From Carnegiea gigantea (lineage: Eukaryota > Streptophyta > Magnoliopsida > Caryophyllales > Cactaceae): a stretch of DNA of 64,000 bases. A program made the position numbers and the translations under genes. The stretch lies in NCBI GenBank assembly GCA_029747015.1, contig JAKOGI010002443.1, positions 1 through 64,000 of the forward strand, read 5' to 3'. The notes under the pieces were generated by a model. The model saw only the letters and a program-made list of their open reading frames with translations, was not told the origin of the DNA and made no database searches. Shown here one piece after another: positions 1-11,135 of this stretch (positions are counted from its first letter, which is position 1; each line of letters opens with the position of its first letter).

Positions 1-173
1 TGATCTGGATGGAAAGGTTCAGTATACTTCTTTTGCTTTTGTTTCATAAACTCACCAAGTTGCTTTCTCAAATACTCATTCTTGGCCTTAAGTTCTTGAT
101 TGGAGGCAGAAATGGTTTGATTGTTATTCATAATACCTTCAAACTTCTCTTCTAAACTCATGCCAGCATTCAT
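1..173 (-). CDS. Gypsy gag N-terminus, partial
   Basis: An open frame of 57 codons starts with an ATG at 173 on the minus strand and runs off the window. It opens MNAGMSLEEKF and continues with a charged stretch that includes NEYLRKQLGEF, the coiled-coil-like start seen in gag proteins of plant Ty3/gypsy elements. Gag forms the particle that packages element RNA. A primer-binding site and an LTR lie just upstream on the same strand, which supports the start. Only the first part is present, so it is unknown whether the remainder is intact. Confidence 0.68.
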   Translation of the reverse strand, partial: MNAGMSLEEKFEGIMNNNQTISASNQELKAKNEYLRKQLGEFMKQKQKKYTEPFHPD

Positions 174-278
174 TGTAAAACTGGATGTGTAAGGGGTCGT
201 TTTATAGAATGTGTTCAAGGAATGTGCTTGGAGTGGTTTGGGAACGTGGGGGTGATTACTAGCCTAAGGCAAAACTTA

Positions 279-290
279 GCTCTGATACCA
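279..290 (-). promoter_or_regulatory. Primer-binding site (initiator tRNA-Met)
   Basis: On the minus strand this reads TGGTATCAGAGC, the exact 12-nt complement of the 3' end of plant initiator tRNA-Met. It lies between the gag start and the LTR, as expected for a minus-strand LTR retrotransposon. Confidence 0.75.
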
Positions 291-293
291 AAG

Positions 294-1430
294 TTGATGG
301 ATATGCCAATGAACTCAACTCACACTCAAAGGAATGTAATGGAAAGCTAAGAACAATAAGAACTCAGCCTTGAGTTTAAAGGAATCCGAATGGAATAAGG
401 GATTGAAGATAGAACTAAACTTACTTCTTGGATACAGATAACACCACCAAGATCAAGATTAGGGCCCTTAAACTTGAATAAGATATAGAAACGCCACTTA
501 AAAATCTTAAGACTTCACTTGAATGCCACCTTACTCGGCCTAAGTGAGGATAAGCAAGCTATGTATTTCAATTTGATAAAGGGAGCAAAGCTCCTTTTTC
601 ATTTAAAGTGAAAGGCATTCTGATTACAAAATGAGGTGCTTGCCTAGCTTATACACATCCAAGCTACCTCGAAAAGAGATTAGGAGGTATTTTCATGCTT
701 AGGAAACCTCTAACCATGCTTAAAGCTAGCTTGCATTTAGTTTAGTTATAAAGCATGATTAAGCGAACTAATTACAAGTAATGAGTCTTGTAAAGCAAGA
801 GGTTAAAGCCTTAAACTCTTCCTAAGCTCTTTATTAGGCCTTAAGAAAGTTGCTTGCACATGGAAGAGAGAGAAAAAGGGTGCTAGTAGCAAGCACTTTA
901 CGGTAAGCGAATGGGAATATTCTGGTCTTTCTTGCTTTATTTCTCTTTGGATCTTCATTTGGATGGGTTGAACAGGCTCATGACTGGGCTTTAATCCTTT
1001 TGACTACGAAATGATTCTGTTGGACCAGGACTGGAGGCCAAAAAGAAGGAAAATCACCTAATGCACCAATCGGCCATAATCATGCAGTTTGCAAGCACTT
1101 TTTAGGGGCCACATTTCTCACGCAAAAAGTGAGCATGATATGGATTTCCTTCTATGAGGGGAAACGTTGGGATGTCTACTAACTCTTGATAATGAGAAAT
1201 TAGGTTTAAATCATCATTTGCTAGCTAAAAACCTTAGCGAAATAGAACGGGGCAAAATTGGGCTCAATCCAGTGCAGGTTGCAAAATGGCCTTGGTTCTT
1301 CAATATACAACTAATTTAACTTGATTTTTTTACTTGGACTAGATATCTAACATCTTAGGGAACCTGTATATGCAAAAATATTTGACTTAAACCTCGAGGC
1401 CTAAGTAATCAGATCCAAAAACTAGCTCAA
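294..1430 (-). repeat. 5' LTR of minus-strand gypsy element, far end unresolved
   Basis: This non-coding stretch follows the primer-binding site. On the minus strand it ends in ...ATCCATCA directly before the primer site, as an LTR should. The far boundary, toward about 1,430, is not defined because no second LTR copy is in the window and the next recognisable feature is integrase sequence near 1,527. No open frame of note is present. Part of the stretch may instead be a 3' untranslated region of the adjacent integrase fragment. Confidence 0.45.
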
Positions 1431-1526
1431 AATCTGCCCTTAACCCAGATGTTGCTGTTTGCTCTCTTTGCAAAATTTGAGTGATCCTTTGGACTTTGGA
1501 TGGTGAATTGATCAGACTCCATTAGA

Positions 1527-2090
1527 CTTCGTCTCCTACCTCGAACTCCAATGGCCTTTGCCACTTGTCCGCATAGCTCTTGTGGCAACTCTAGGCCGCC
1601 TTCACCTTTTCTTGGATTACTCGTATCTTTTCTGCGGTGACCTAAATGATTTAAAGTCCAATAGTGAGTGCCTCATCGATCTCTTGCTAGGATAAGGGTG
1701 TTCTGCACCTTCTACCATACAAAGCTTCGAACGTGGACATTCCTATGCTCGAGTGATAACTGTTGTTGTACGAGAATACAATCAATGTCAATTGCTCATC
1801 CCATGCCTTCTTGAAATCCAGAATGCAGGCTCATAGCATATCCTCCAGCATCTAGAAGGTGCGCTTAGTTTATCCATCCGTGGCAGGGTGAAAGGTCGTA
1901 CTAAAGTTTAGCTTGGTCCTTAATGTCTCTTGTAGTTTCTGTCAAAATCCCGCTTGAAACCTCTTCTCTCAATTCGAAACTATGGAACTAGGCACCCCAT
2001 GCAAGCGAACGATTTCATTCAGGTAGACACGAGCGAGTTGAGCCATTGCCATTGCTATGAAGTGTGCGGACTTGGATAACCCACCAACAA
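1527..2090 (-). pseudogene. Gypsy integrase fragment (core and C-terminal part)
   Basis: Minus-strand translation shows the usual order of a plant Ty3/gypsy integrase: a start near GLSKSAHFIAMA, then the stretch resembling the family's TFQMLEDMLRACILDF, then YNNSYHSSIGMSTFEALYGR, and finally KSYADKWQRPLEFEVGD. Integrase inserts the element cDNA into the chromosome. Several stop codons interrupt the frame. The fragment is cut at 2,090, where a plus-strand LTR begins, just before the conserved VDRLTKSAHF region would start. It probably belongs to a different copy from the element at 1-1,430, because integrase sits downstream of, not behind, a 5' LTR. Confidence 0.75.
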
Positions 2091-5000
2091 TGTAATAACT
2101 CGACCATAACCCATATTTATTTATTTAAATCATATTTATTTATTTAATTAATCATGTTTATTCATTTAATTTATCATGTTTATGGATTAAATCACTCATG
2201 GTTATTTGTTTAACCAAATCATGTTCATTAATTCAATTACGCTCAATTTATATATTTACCGAATTACCTTATGTCATTTAAATTTTCGACTTTCATTTAT
2301 CGTATTTAATCATCCCGGTTAGAGGATATTTCATTTGGGTTCCATTTTATAATTCAAGTTTCATTCATTATTAATTCAAGCTTTGTTGATTAATTAAATA
2401 TCGGGTGAATCGATAATAGGCCTCGATAATTATAGTTTAAGAAATTATTATTATTTTCATCATTATTGTTATTATTGTTATTATTGTCATTGTTATTATT
2501 ATTTTTATAACAACACAAAAATTTAATTTTGAGTTACGTAAAAACGCTATTGTTGTGAAGCGTTTTATTCCCGAATCCATTTTTTTGGCCCAATTTGAAG
2601 CCCAACAAGTTTGCCTATTAATCCAACTAATTACCATGATTAAGCTTAACCATGGTTATCCAAATAGTCACTTTTCTAGATAAAATCTCAGCCAAGAGTT
2701 AGATTAGTCAAAACAAAAACAAATCAACTCAAAAACTCCATTTTCTCTCTCCTCTCTCTCTCCCCCATGGCAGCAGCTCCAACCACTGTCTGGCTATTTT
2801 CCGGCTAGTTTTCAGCTAGCCCCAGTGACCTCTAACCCCCTCGACATCCTAGTACCACTAGTCACCATCCTTCATCATCAAAACCACTAAACATCACCTC
2901 TATCTCTACTTATCTTCAAGCAAAGTGAGTAATCTTGAAACTTGATCTTGTTGGTTTTTATTTTTATTTTAGTTTTGATTCTTGTTTTGATGTTTTTGAT
3001 CATTGACCGTGATGTTTTGATAATAAATAAGAGTTATTTTGGTGTTGATCATGGTGGAGTTGAGCTTGAATCATGCTAGCGTTTAGCGGTGATCATATTC
3101 ATGCAAGCTTAAGTTAAAACCTTTTTTATGGATTGATTTATTTTTGATTTTGTAATCTTTAGTTTTATAGATGATTATGATGATGTTTTTGGTAATTTAG
3201 AATGAGTTCAAGTGAGGATTTGTGTGAAAAGAGAGGGAAAAGCTAAAAAAGTGAGGGCTGAAATTTTCAGAAAAACAAGGCATATTTCCAGAAAAATAGG
3301 GCAGACTTCAGGATTAAACTATAATGATCGGCCCATGAAAAAGTTATGATTTTTGGTATGTAGATATTTCAGTATGTTATCTTTCAAATGGATTTTGAAT
3401 CGTCTTAATCCGAGGTCTATGGAAAACGTTATGACAGTTTTACCAAAACTGTGCAGAATGGACCAAAATTGACACACTTGTGTTTTAGCCCCATTTTGGG
3501 AACCATATGGCGGGAATCATATCTTGTATTGTAAATAGAAGTTTTTTGGGACTTCTTAATCTTTTCATATTGGATTTTTAGGTCTCCATTTGAGGTCAAG
3601 GCGGAAAGTTATGAATTTTTGAAGTGAACTGACCTGCTTTGGTACAAATTGGAATGTTATTGCAATTTCTATGCAGCGTATACTTGGAACAAAATTCTAA
3701 AACTTTTACTGTAGATTATCCATATTATTTTCGAATTTCCTATAATATTTCATGAATTTCGGTTGAGTATTTTGACTTTGGTAATTTTTGAAAGCATTTT
3801 GAGTAATTGTGTAAAGAGCAATAATAAAGATTGAGTGAGATTAATCATGCACTCATTTTGTATATTTTGGGCCAAGTAAGGTCATTTAAGGGGGAAATGA
3901 ATATTCATGGACTTTTATAGAACTTTTAGCTTAATTAATGAGAAAGAAGAAGATAAATACACAATTTGGAAGCTTTGTTTCTGAGCTTTGAATCATTTAT
4001 ACATTTTTCAAGGAAAATACCAAGTCTAGTTAGCTTAATAGCTTCTATTAAGTTCAATGATTAATTTGGGGTAGAATTCTATATCTGATAGATTTAAGAA
4101 TAAAATATGAGAAGGGGGAGAGCATTGACTCAGAAACTATATTTATCAATCCAAGTTATTGTAGTTTATGCTATTTTAAACCCAGATATATCTCTCTTGA
4201 CCTCAAACCTTTATTACTTAATTCAGAATATATCAAAGGTATTTATCAAGCCAATCTATTGTACTCGTTGTTATGTTGAACCAAACTATACATCAGGAAG
4301 CCTTAAAGCCGTATCAGCAACCTATTTCAGAAAAGGCCACAACCACTCTTTCAATTGTCACCATCAAGGCCTTTACCTTTGTAATTTACCTTTGTAATCT
4401 CATTTATCTCATTGTGAACTATTATACTTTCATTTACTTTACATTAGATTTAGTTACTTTTATTAATTCAATTTTGAAGTCATATTAAAACACGCAAGTT
4501 ATGTATACCATTTAATTACTCAATTTCTATTATACATACTTTTATTTACTCAATTATGTGAGTAAGGATCATTTACTGACTACACATACCTAGAATGACA
4601 TTTATGAAATAAAGTCAAGGCCTAGTTATCGTTCCCTATTATGCATAACTGTTATCAAGTCAGAACATATTTATCAAGTCAGATGACATTTTTAAAGACT
4701 CAAGATATGTTCATTGCCTGTATCTTTAGAAAGCAGAACATGTTTATCAAGTTACAACTCTTAATGAGTTTATCAATGAATCAGTTTATACAGTGATTTG
4801 CCATTTAACTTGTGACACCGTAAGTTATCATCTATAAGGCGTTAGCCCATTATTTACCCTTGTGGTTTCAGGCCAACTCTTGATCGAATTGGCAGGTGTA
4901 CACCTATGTATAGATCATATCATTGCAAGGGGTTCACACTGAGATAATAATAAGCAATCCAGTTTTATATTACTTTCATTTTCATTGTTATTGCAAACTA

Positions 5001-5498
5001 AATGAATTGCAAAGGCAGGTACTCATCAACAGTGGTTTCATGATCATTTTACAATACAGGAATGCATGTATACTGAGTTTTTACTCACATTTTTGAATTG
5101 TTTTCATGTATTTCATTTTACGTGAAGAAGTATCACATGTTTCTCCGTTTAGCAAGCCCTTTGTCGAAGCCATCAGAATGCTCACAGTGGATTCAGCATA
5201 GCATGAATGTTGGGATCGACCTCAGGGTCAACTTGGGTCCATGTTCAATATACTTGTGCAATGTGAGTGGAGTTAGCAAATGGTATGATTAAGTTGATTG
5301 TATTGAAGCTAAACTATTACAGACTTTGATATTGGAGTGTTTCAGTTTGATAGATATTGTCATTTGAACATGAGCTGCAAAATCAAATAATTTCAGTGAG
5401 CCGTGTCCTTATCAGGACGGCAGTAGCACCTTCTATCATTAAGTCTTCCGTTGCAGTTTTTTCATAAATCATATCATTAGCATTTTGGGGGCGTTACA
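2091..5498 (+). repeat. Long gypsy LTR (3.4 kb), plus strand
   Basis: The stretch begins TGTAATAACTCG and ends GGGGGCGTTACA, an imperfect terminal inverted repeat typical of plant chromovirus LTRs, and is followed four bases later by an initiator tRNA-Met primer site. Its length is within the range of Tekay/Del-type LTRs. It interrupts the minus-strand integrase fragment at its left edge. No partner 3' LTR is in the window, so neither a target-site duplication nor the age can be judged. It holds a TTA/TTG-rich run at about 2,440-2,510, a CT-rich run near 2,745-2,765, and short chance frames at 4,107-4,488 and 5,098-5,292 that match nothing I know. Confidence 0.72.
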
Positions 5499-5502
5499 GA
5501 TT

Positions 5503-5514
5503 TGGTATCAGAGC
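5503..5514 (+). promoter_or_regulatory. Primer-binding site (initiator tRNA-Met)
   Basis: TGGTATCAGAGC matches the complement of the 3' end of initiator tRNA-Met and lies four bases after the LTR end. It is followed by AAGGTTTTAAGG and CACTGTGAGCTA, a leader motif also found after the primer sites at 18,627 and 27,307. Confidence 0.78.
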
Positions 5515-7655
5515 TAAGGTTTTAAGGACCACTGTGAGCTATCAAATGTTTATGAGTTAGCTATCAAGGTATGTATGAGTTATGTTAGACTAGACTATAA
5601 GTTCATATGTATGGGCATATATGGAGGAACCATTTCCATGTGGGTGACTCAATCATTTGGTAATATCCTGAGATTCAAGCATTAGCAAAGTGAAGTGCAT
5701 TTGGGTGACCTATTAGTGAAGCATGATCTTATTTATCTGGGAGTTATATTGTATGTTTTATATCTCTCATTTGTTTAAATTTTTGCAATCATGCACTCTG
5801 GGTGTGTGACCCATTGAGCTATTGAATTTCTTCGCTCCAATTCAGGTATCTATTTTAAGCTTTAAGCTTGGGCTTTAGTCAGTTTTTAAGCAAAACTCTA
5901 TCCGTTTTGCCCTAGGATTTTAGAGTCTTATTGAGGTGTGGTAATATATGGTTGAAACCCAATGTGGGGATGCCATTTGCAACTTCTTAAGGGATTAATA
6001 TGGTGTCAAGTTAGATGTAAACCTCTAGATGAGGACATGCCTTGTAGGGCAATATCTTTGAGGTAAACCAGCATGAGATGAACACTACATTGAGTGCTTA
6101 TGTATGGTGATAACAATTAGTAGCTTATGGTGTGCTACTTGGCATTATATGTGTGGTACAAGTAAGATTAAGCTGCCATGTGTAAGAATTATCTGATCTT
6201 GACACTAAGACCTTACCTCATCAATGCTCTCATTACTTCCTGTCATTGACTTATTTTTTCCCTAGTTGCCTTGAATTGTTCAGAGACATCATTTCTTTGC
6301 CACTAACACTCTCTTGATTTGTAATTGAGTGTTTATAAAAAATCTCATATGTGGTATGTAGGGAGTCCTTTAAATATATCTAAGCAGCCTTTCTTGTAGG
6401 TGAATCGAACCTGACAATCATAATCGTTCAATTTTCTATAATGACCCCCGGTATGCTTTACTATGTGATTTGCAGTTCTTCCTAAGTATATTTGACCCAT
6501 TCTACTTATAATTCAGTCATTATTGTGTTTATATTTTTATTGTCACCTATTTAACTCCTTGCTTCTATTTGGCCACTATTCATTTATTGCTTGCAAAGCT
6601 TTTGGTTGCTTCAGACCTAGCCATTGAGTGCCTTTTTAGCAATTAAATAGATCCATATTGCTCGTGTTTCTATAGCACAGTAATGTTATGTGGGCATAGT
6701 ACTCTATGGCCGTGACTACATATCGTTACTCAAGTTATTTTGGTAGCTCTTTCTTCACTAGTACAGCCTATCTTATTAATGAGAAACAAGGATTTTTACT
6801 ATTTCTATCTGCCAGCAGTTTTGAAGTCTATATGCCTACCCAAGACTTCCATTTACTGCAAAATGTGTTATTGATGGATGTCATTATGCTCAGTCATAAG
6901 GCTGACTCCTTCATCTTGACACATTGTCCTTTCAAACCCCAGATGAATAAAATTTCCCTTCTGGTACTGTTGACCCTTACCTTCGTCATTTTACTCACGT
7001 ACGGATACCGTATGACTTTTCAAAAGCCGCTTTGGTAATCTGTTACATTTCTTCACCTTCATTACTTAATACTTCCTCTCAACTTCATAACATCGTTCAT
7101 TTACTTTACTATCATGACCATCATGAATAAATCGCATGTCTTGTATATGTAGGACATTTATATGCCTATCTTTCATTATGAATCTTCATCCTTTCATTCA
7201 TTCAGCTTACATGTCTATCCTTTATAACCAATAAAGAAATCTCTTTGCAAGAGTTCATGGTGTGATTGCATCTCTTTACACTTTAGATCGTCCCCCTGTC
7301 TTTTAAACTTCCTGAGACCAGTAAGCAGTTGAATGTGTTATCTTTTATAAATATGCCTCTATTAGTATTGCTGGAAACGTATCCATTGGGCATTCAATCC
7401 AATTTAATTGGCAAACCTTGTTGTCATCATGGTGATAAACTGATTGTGTACTTATGGAAGATGACTTGTAAGGATGTTAAGGCCAGTTTGAGAAATGTGG
7501 AAAAACTAGATGTGTGTTTCTATAGACCGAGAGAAGAAAAACTCTATTTTCGCCCTAATTACACTGTACAAGCAAGTGAGTTATCGTTTCAGTAATGCAT
7601 TGAATATTAGCGATATGCCAACCACACTCAGTATGTACATGTCTATAATTATAGC
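5515..7655 (+). other. Decayed gypsy leader and gag region
   Basis: The region lies between the primer-binding site and the first recognisable pol sequence, where leader, gag and protease should be. I could not recognise a gag domain or a CCHC zinc knuckle. The open frames present (for example 6,706-7,038) resemble no family I know and are probably chance survivors of decay. The region is AT-rich with no clear internal repeat. Confidence 0.4.
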
Positions 7656-8060
7656 TTGTGAATTTAGAGATGTTTCATCTGAGGACTTTCAGGACTGTTT
7701 TCTCCTCAGAAACATTGATTTTCAGATCAACCTAGTTCTAGGTGCTCAATTCATTTTCAGAGCCCCTATCACATGACCCCCAGCGGAGTTCAAAGAACTA
7801 AAGATTTAGTAAGATGAGTTGTTACAGAAGGGAGTTATTTGACACAGTGTGTCACTATGGGAAACCCTAGTTTTATATGTGTGAAGAGGGAAGGCAGAAC
7901 CTTATGGTTGTGTATTGCGTATAGAGAGTTGAACAAGATCGCTATCAAAAATAAGTGTCCTATACCTTGAATAAATGATTTATAGTATTAATTGCCAACA
8001 ACAGAAGTCTTTTCCAGGAATGATTTGGGGTCTGAATATCACACCTAAATCATGCAACCA
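7656..8060 (+). pseudogene. Gypsy pol fragment: start of reverse transcriptase
   Basis: The plus-strand frame reads EFRDVSSEDFQDCF, then IDFQINLVLGAQ and RAPIT, followed after a stop by PAEFKELK. This is the linker between protease and reverse transcriptase and the first RT block of a plant chromovirus polyprotein. Further on, degenerate matches to the conserved KDGTLRLCIDYRQLNK block and to the start of the DLRSGYHQ block are visible in shifted frames (about 7,890-8,060). Multiple stops and frameshifts make it non-functional. The catalytic YVDD block, RNase H and integrase are missing, so the element is truncated here. Confidence 0.75.
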
Positions 8061-8870
8061 CGGTTTATCTTTTATAAGAATGCCCTTTTATAATAATTCT
8101 TGAAATTGTTTGCTTGTCTCTTCTTCAAAACTTAATACTATCTAATATTGTTTAATCTCCCTTGCATTTCAATTTGATATTTCCCATTAGTGTGATCTTC
8201 CATGTCTTTGCAAACCCATTGTTAAATGTGCAATACATTTTTTGTTTAACCTTATATGACTGTCAACATTCCCGTGTTCTTGACCACACCATCTTTATTT
8301 CATGATCATGAGTTGTAGTTCATTCATTTGAGAGCTGATTCACACATCTACCTTACCTCTCATTTATCCATAACGTTAAGCTTGTGTAACTTGTTCTGAA
8401 GTAATAATGTAATTCAAATCTCATCGTTGTGGGTGATTGCGATTGTCATAATCCCCTTACTCTCTTTATTTTGAACTTCAACTCCTACAAATATATCCTA
8501 CATTCTGATAAATAAGCTTCTGCATTGTCTATTTAATCTTATTATTGTACACGAATTGATTTCATATGAGTAAAGGCATATTTTTATTGTAGCTTGCTCA
8601 ATCTATTTATCCATCTATTGACACTCTGCTCATCCAATCCATTTATCTATTCATTACATTTTACTTGTCCAATCTATTTGTCTATGTATTGTACTTTTCT
8701 TATCCCATCTATATATCTATTTATTGTATATTGCTTGTCCCATCTATCTATTGCACTTATCTTGCTGCTTGTGGCTATAAAGTCACCTAGTTAAAGCCCA
8801 GTTACTTGTCATCTTGTTTCCAATTCATCAGTTAAACCCAAGTATAACCATGGCATCTTTTATGTCAACA
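8061..8870. other. AT-rich gap between two gypsy fragments
   Basis: No coding domain is recognisable. The stretch separates the end of the plus-strand gypsy pol remnant from the truncated end of the minus-strand Athila-like element. It contains the degenerate short tandem repeat listed at 8,590-8,762. The 3' LTR expected for the plus-strand element is not seen here. Confidence 0.5.
8590..8762. repeat. Degenerate tandem repeat of about 45-60 bp
   Basis: A phrase of the type CTTGTCCAATCTATTTATCTAT followed by a TTGTA-like run recurs about four times with drift (near 8,597, 8,632, 8,667, 8,700 and 8,737). The units vary in length, as in an old minisatellite. No function is suggested. Confidence 0.5.
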
Positions 8871-9188
8871 TCAAACTCGGAGCAACAAAATCCATCTAAT
8901 GAGTCTTGGTTTAGTGTCATTCTTAGCCAATAAGTGTTTTAAAACAGCATGATCAGTAAAGATAATCCCTTTTGAACACAAAAGGTATGGATGGAATTTA
9001 TCAAGTGCAAATACAATAGCTGGTAACTCTTCTTCAGTAGTAGAATAATTCTTTTGAGCATCAGTTAGAGTTCTACTAGTATAGTAAATGACCTGAGGCA
9101 ATCAATTCACCCTTTAACCCAAAATAGATGCAATGGCAAAATCAGATGCGTCACACATAATCTCAAATGACAAAGAAAAATCAAGGGG
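8871..9188 (-). pseudogene. Athila-like RNase H domain, truncated
   Basis: The minus-strand frame contains VIYYTSRTLTDAQKNYST, then TEEELPAIVFALDKF and the FTDHAVLKHLL block, ending in KPRLIRWILLL. These are the central blocks of the Ty3/gypsy RNase H domain that removes the RNA strand during reverse transcription. Upstream codons in 9,102-9,188 continue the match (the family's ASDYAVGAVLGQ-like segment) with stops. The domain is cut after RWILLL, before the tether and integrase, so the 3' half of pol is lost. Confidence 0.8.
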
Positions 9189-9983
9189 CTATATAATAGG
9201 GGCTGACACCAACAAAGATCGAAGCTTCTCAAAAGCTGTAGCACAAGACTCATCAGTCACAAAAGGACCATCTTTAGTAAGAAGATTAGTAAGTGGGTGA
9301 GCTACTTTACTAAAATCCTTAATGAATCTCCTATAGAATCCAGCATAACCAAGAAAAGATCTAACTTGCTTCACAGAAGAAGGCACAGGCATATTAGAAA
9401 TCAGATCAACCTTGGCTTTATCAACCTCAATCCCTTTTTTGGACAATTTATGTCCTAAAACAATCCCTTCTAGGACCATGAAATGACTCTTTTTGTAACT
9501 CAAAACAATATTCACTTCTTCACATCTTTTTGGCACAGTAGATAGATCAGCAAGACACACATCAAAGGAAGAACTAAAAACAGATAAATCATCCATAAAC
9601 ACCTTTACGAAATCATTAATATGATCAACAAATATGGCCATCATGCATCTCTGGAATATGAAAGGTGCATTACATAACCCAAAAGGCATCCTTCGATAGG
9701 CAAAGGTACCTTAAGGGCATGTAAAGGTAGTTTTCTCTTAGTCCTCAAGATAGACAGGTATTTGGTTTTAACCAGAATACCCATCTAACAAGCCATAAAA
9801 ACTTTATCCAGTTAATTTTTCCAAATTTTGATCAATGAAAGGGAGGGGAAAATGTTCCTTTTAGGTTATAAAACGCAGCTTTCTGTAATCAATGCATACC
9901 CTCCACCCTGTGGTCTTTCCAGTAGGAATTAGTTCACCGTCATTATTCTTAACCACAGTTATGTCAGATTTGTTAGGGACTAC
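9189..9983 (-). pseudogene. Athila-like reverse transcriptase
   Basis: The open stretch at 9,189-9,689 starts MPFGLCNAPFIFQRCMM and carries the catalytic block VKVFMDDLSVF with both aspartates, then CEEVNIVLSYKKSHFMV, GIVLGHKLSKKGIEVD and QVRSFLGYAGFYRRFIKDFS. This is a well-preserved gypsy RT palm and thumb. The preceding 9,690-9,983 carries the fingers region, matching the blocks around WRVCIDYRKLR and PLPFIDQ, but with stops and a frameshift. RT copies the element RNA into DNA. Although the catalytic residues survive, the broken frame and the missing downstream domains mean it cannot act. Confidence 0.88.
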
Positions 9984-11123
9984 TTAAACTGGACTGACCC
10001 ATTGACTATCAGAAATAGGGTAGATAATGTGAGCATCTAAAAGCTTTAGTACGTCTTTCTGGACAACTTCTTTCATATGGGGATTCAATCTACATTGCAT
10101 TTGCCTAACAGGTTTAGCAGCATCCTCTAAATGAATTTTGTGCATACAAATTGTGGGATAAATCCCTTTTAAATTAGCAAATGACCACCCAATGGCACCT
10201 TTATGATCAGATAAGACATAGATCAACTCTTTCTCTTGATCACAAGGTAAAAGAAAAGATATAATTACAGGTAGGGTCTTTCTAGGGCCTAAAAACACAT
10301 ACTTGAGTGAATCGGTAAGAGATTTCAACTCACGTTTGGGTGAAGGCACAACAGAAGATGGCATAGGAGAACTAGCCAAAGGGGGACGAGGTTCATATGT
10401 GGACACCCAAGAGGAAGACTTAAGATAAGGAGTGGGATCTAGATTAGAATCTATCTCATCTATTGCACTTCCTAAGTTAAACAATCTCAAATCCCAATGT
10501 GAAAGACAGGTTCCTAGGGGATCACTACTCAAAATAGCAGGCAAAGCTTCTTCAATCATTTCATCAATTACATCAACAAAGAAGCATTCAGATTCATCTT
10601 CAAATATAGGTTGAGTAAAAGCTTTAACAATGGTGAGCCTAACCCTCATGCTCATGACTGAGACCTCCATCACTCCCAACCTACAATTAATGGTGGCATT
10701 AGTTATGGCTAGGACGGGGCGTCCTAAAATAAGAGGGATCTGCTTAGAAGCATGACTAGGGTCCATGTCTAACATAACAAAGTCAACAAGAAAGAATCCT
10801 TTATCAATTTGCACCAAGACATCGTCTATCCGCCCCCTAGGAGTCCTAACTGACCTATCAGTAGGCTGAAGGGTACAGCTGGAAGGTTTCAGTTTGCCAA
10901 ATCCCAACTCTAAGTAAACAGTATATGGTATCAAATTAACACTAGAACCCAAGTCCAAAAGTGCCCTTTCAATTTTATAATTGCCAATATAACATAAGAT
11001 GGTAGAGACACCGGGATCTTTGAACTTAGGTAGAATGCTACATTTCAAAATTGAGCTCATTTGTTCACTTAGAAGAACCTTTTTAGACTTGTCATCTTTA
11101 GATTTCCTTTTAAAAGTGCACAT
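9984..11123 (-). CDS. Athila-like protease and start of reverse transcriptase (379-codon open remnant)
   Basis: This is the longest open gypsy frame in the window. Residues of about 45-70 carry LLDLGSSVNLIPYTVY, the retropepsin-like active site region; the family's usual aspartate of D-[ST]-G appears here as DLGSS. About residue 95 onward shows DRSVRTPRGRIDDVLVQ, FVMLDMD and PLILGRPVLA, the characteristic Athila/Tat protease blocks. The last 60 residues enter the RT N-terminus (HKIHLEDAAKPVRQMQCRLN, then KLLDAHIIYPISDSQWVSPV). Protease processes Gag-Pol. The frame ends at a stop where RT continues at lower coordinates, so it is part of a broken polyprotein. Confidence 0.82.
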   Translation of the reverse strand: MCTFKRKSKDDKSKKVLLSEQMSSILKCSILPKFKDPGVSTILCYIGNYKIERALLDLGSSVNLIPYTVYLELGFGKLKPSSCTLQPTDRSVRTPRGRIDDVLVQIDKGFFLVDFVMLDMDPSHASKQIPLILGRPVLAITNATINCRLGVMEVSVMSMRVRLTIVKAFTQPIFEDESECFFVDVIDEMIEEALPAILSSDPLGTCLSHWDLRLFNLGSAIDEIDSNLDPTPYLKSSSWVSTYEPRPPLASSPMPSSVVPSPKRELKSLTDSLKYVFLGPRKTLPVIISFLLPCDQEKELIYVLSDHKGAIGWSFANLKGIYPTICMHKIHLEDAAKPVRQMQCRLNPHMKEVVQKDVLKLLDAHIIYPISDSQWVSPV

Positions 11124-11135
11124 GTCCTTAAGACA

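Noticed and set aside
279..290. tRNA gene fragments at TGGTATCAGAGC sites
   Set aside because: Each lies next to an LTR end and matches only the 3' end of a tRNA in antisense, so they are primer-binding sites.
6706..7038. 110-codon frame with a hydrophobic C-terminal segment as a small membrane protein
   Set aside because: It sits in the decayed gag region of a gypsy element and has no recognisable family or supporting signal.
8590..8762. CRISPR-like array
   Set aside because: The repeats are degenerate and lack regular unique spacers; the genome is a plant.
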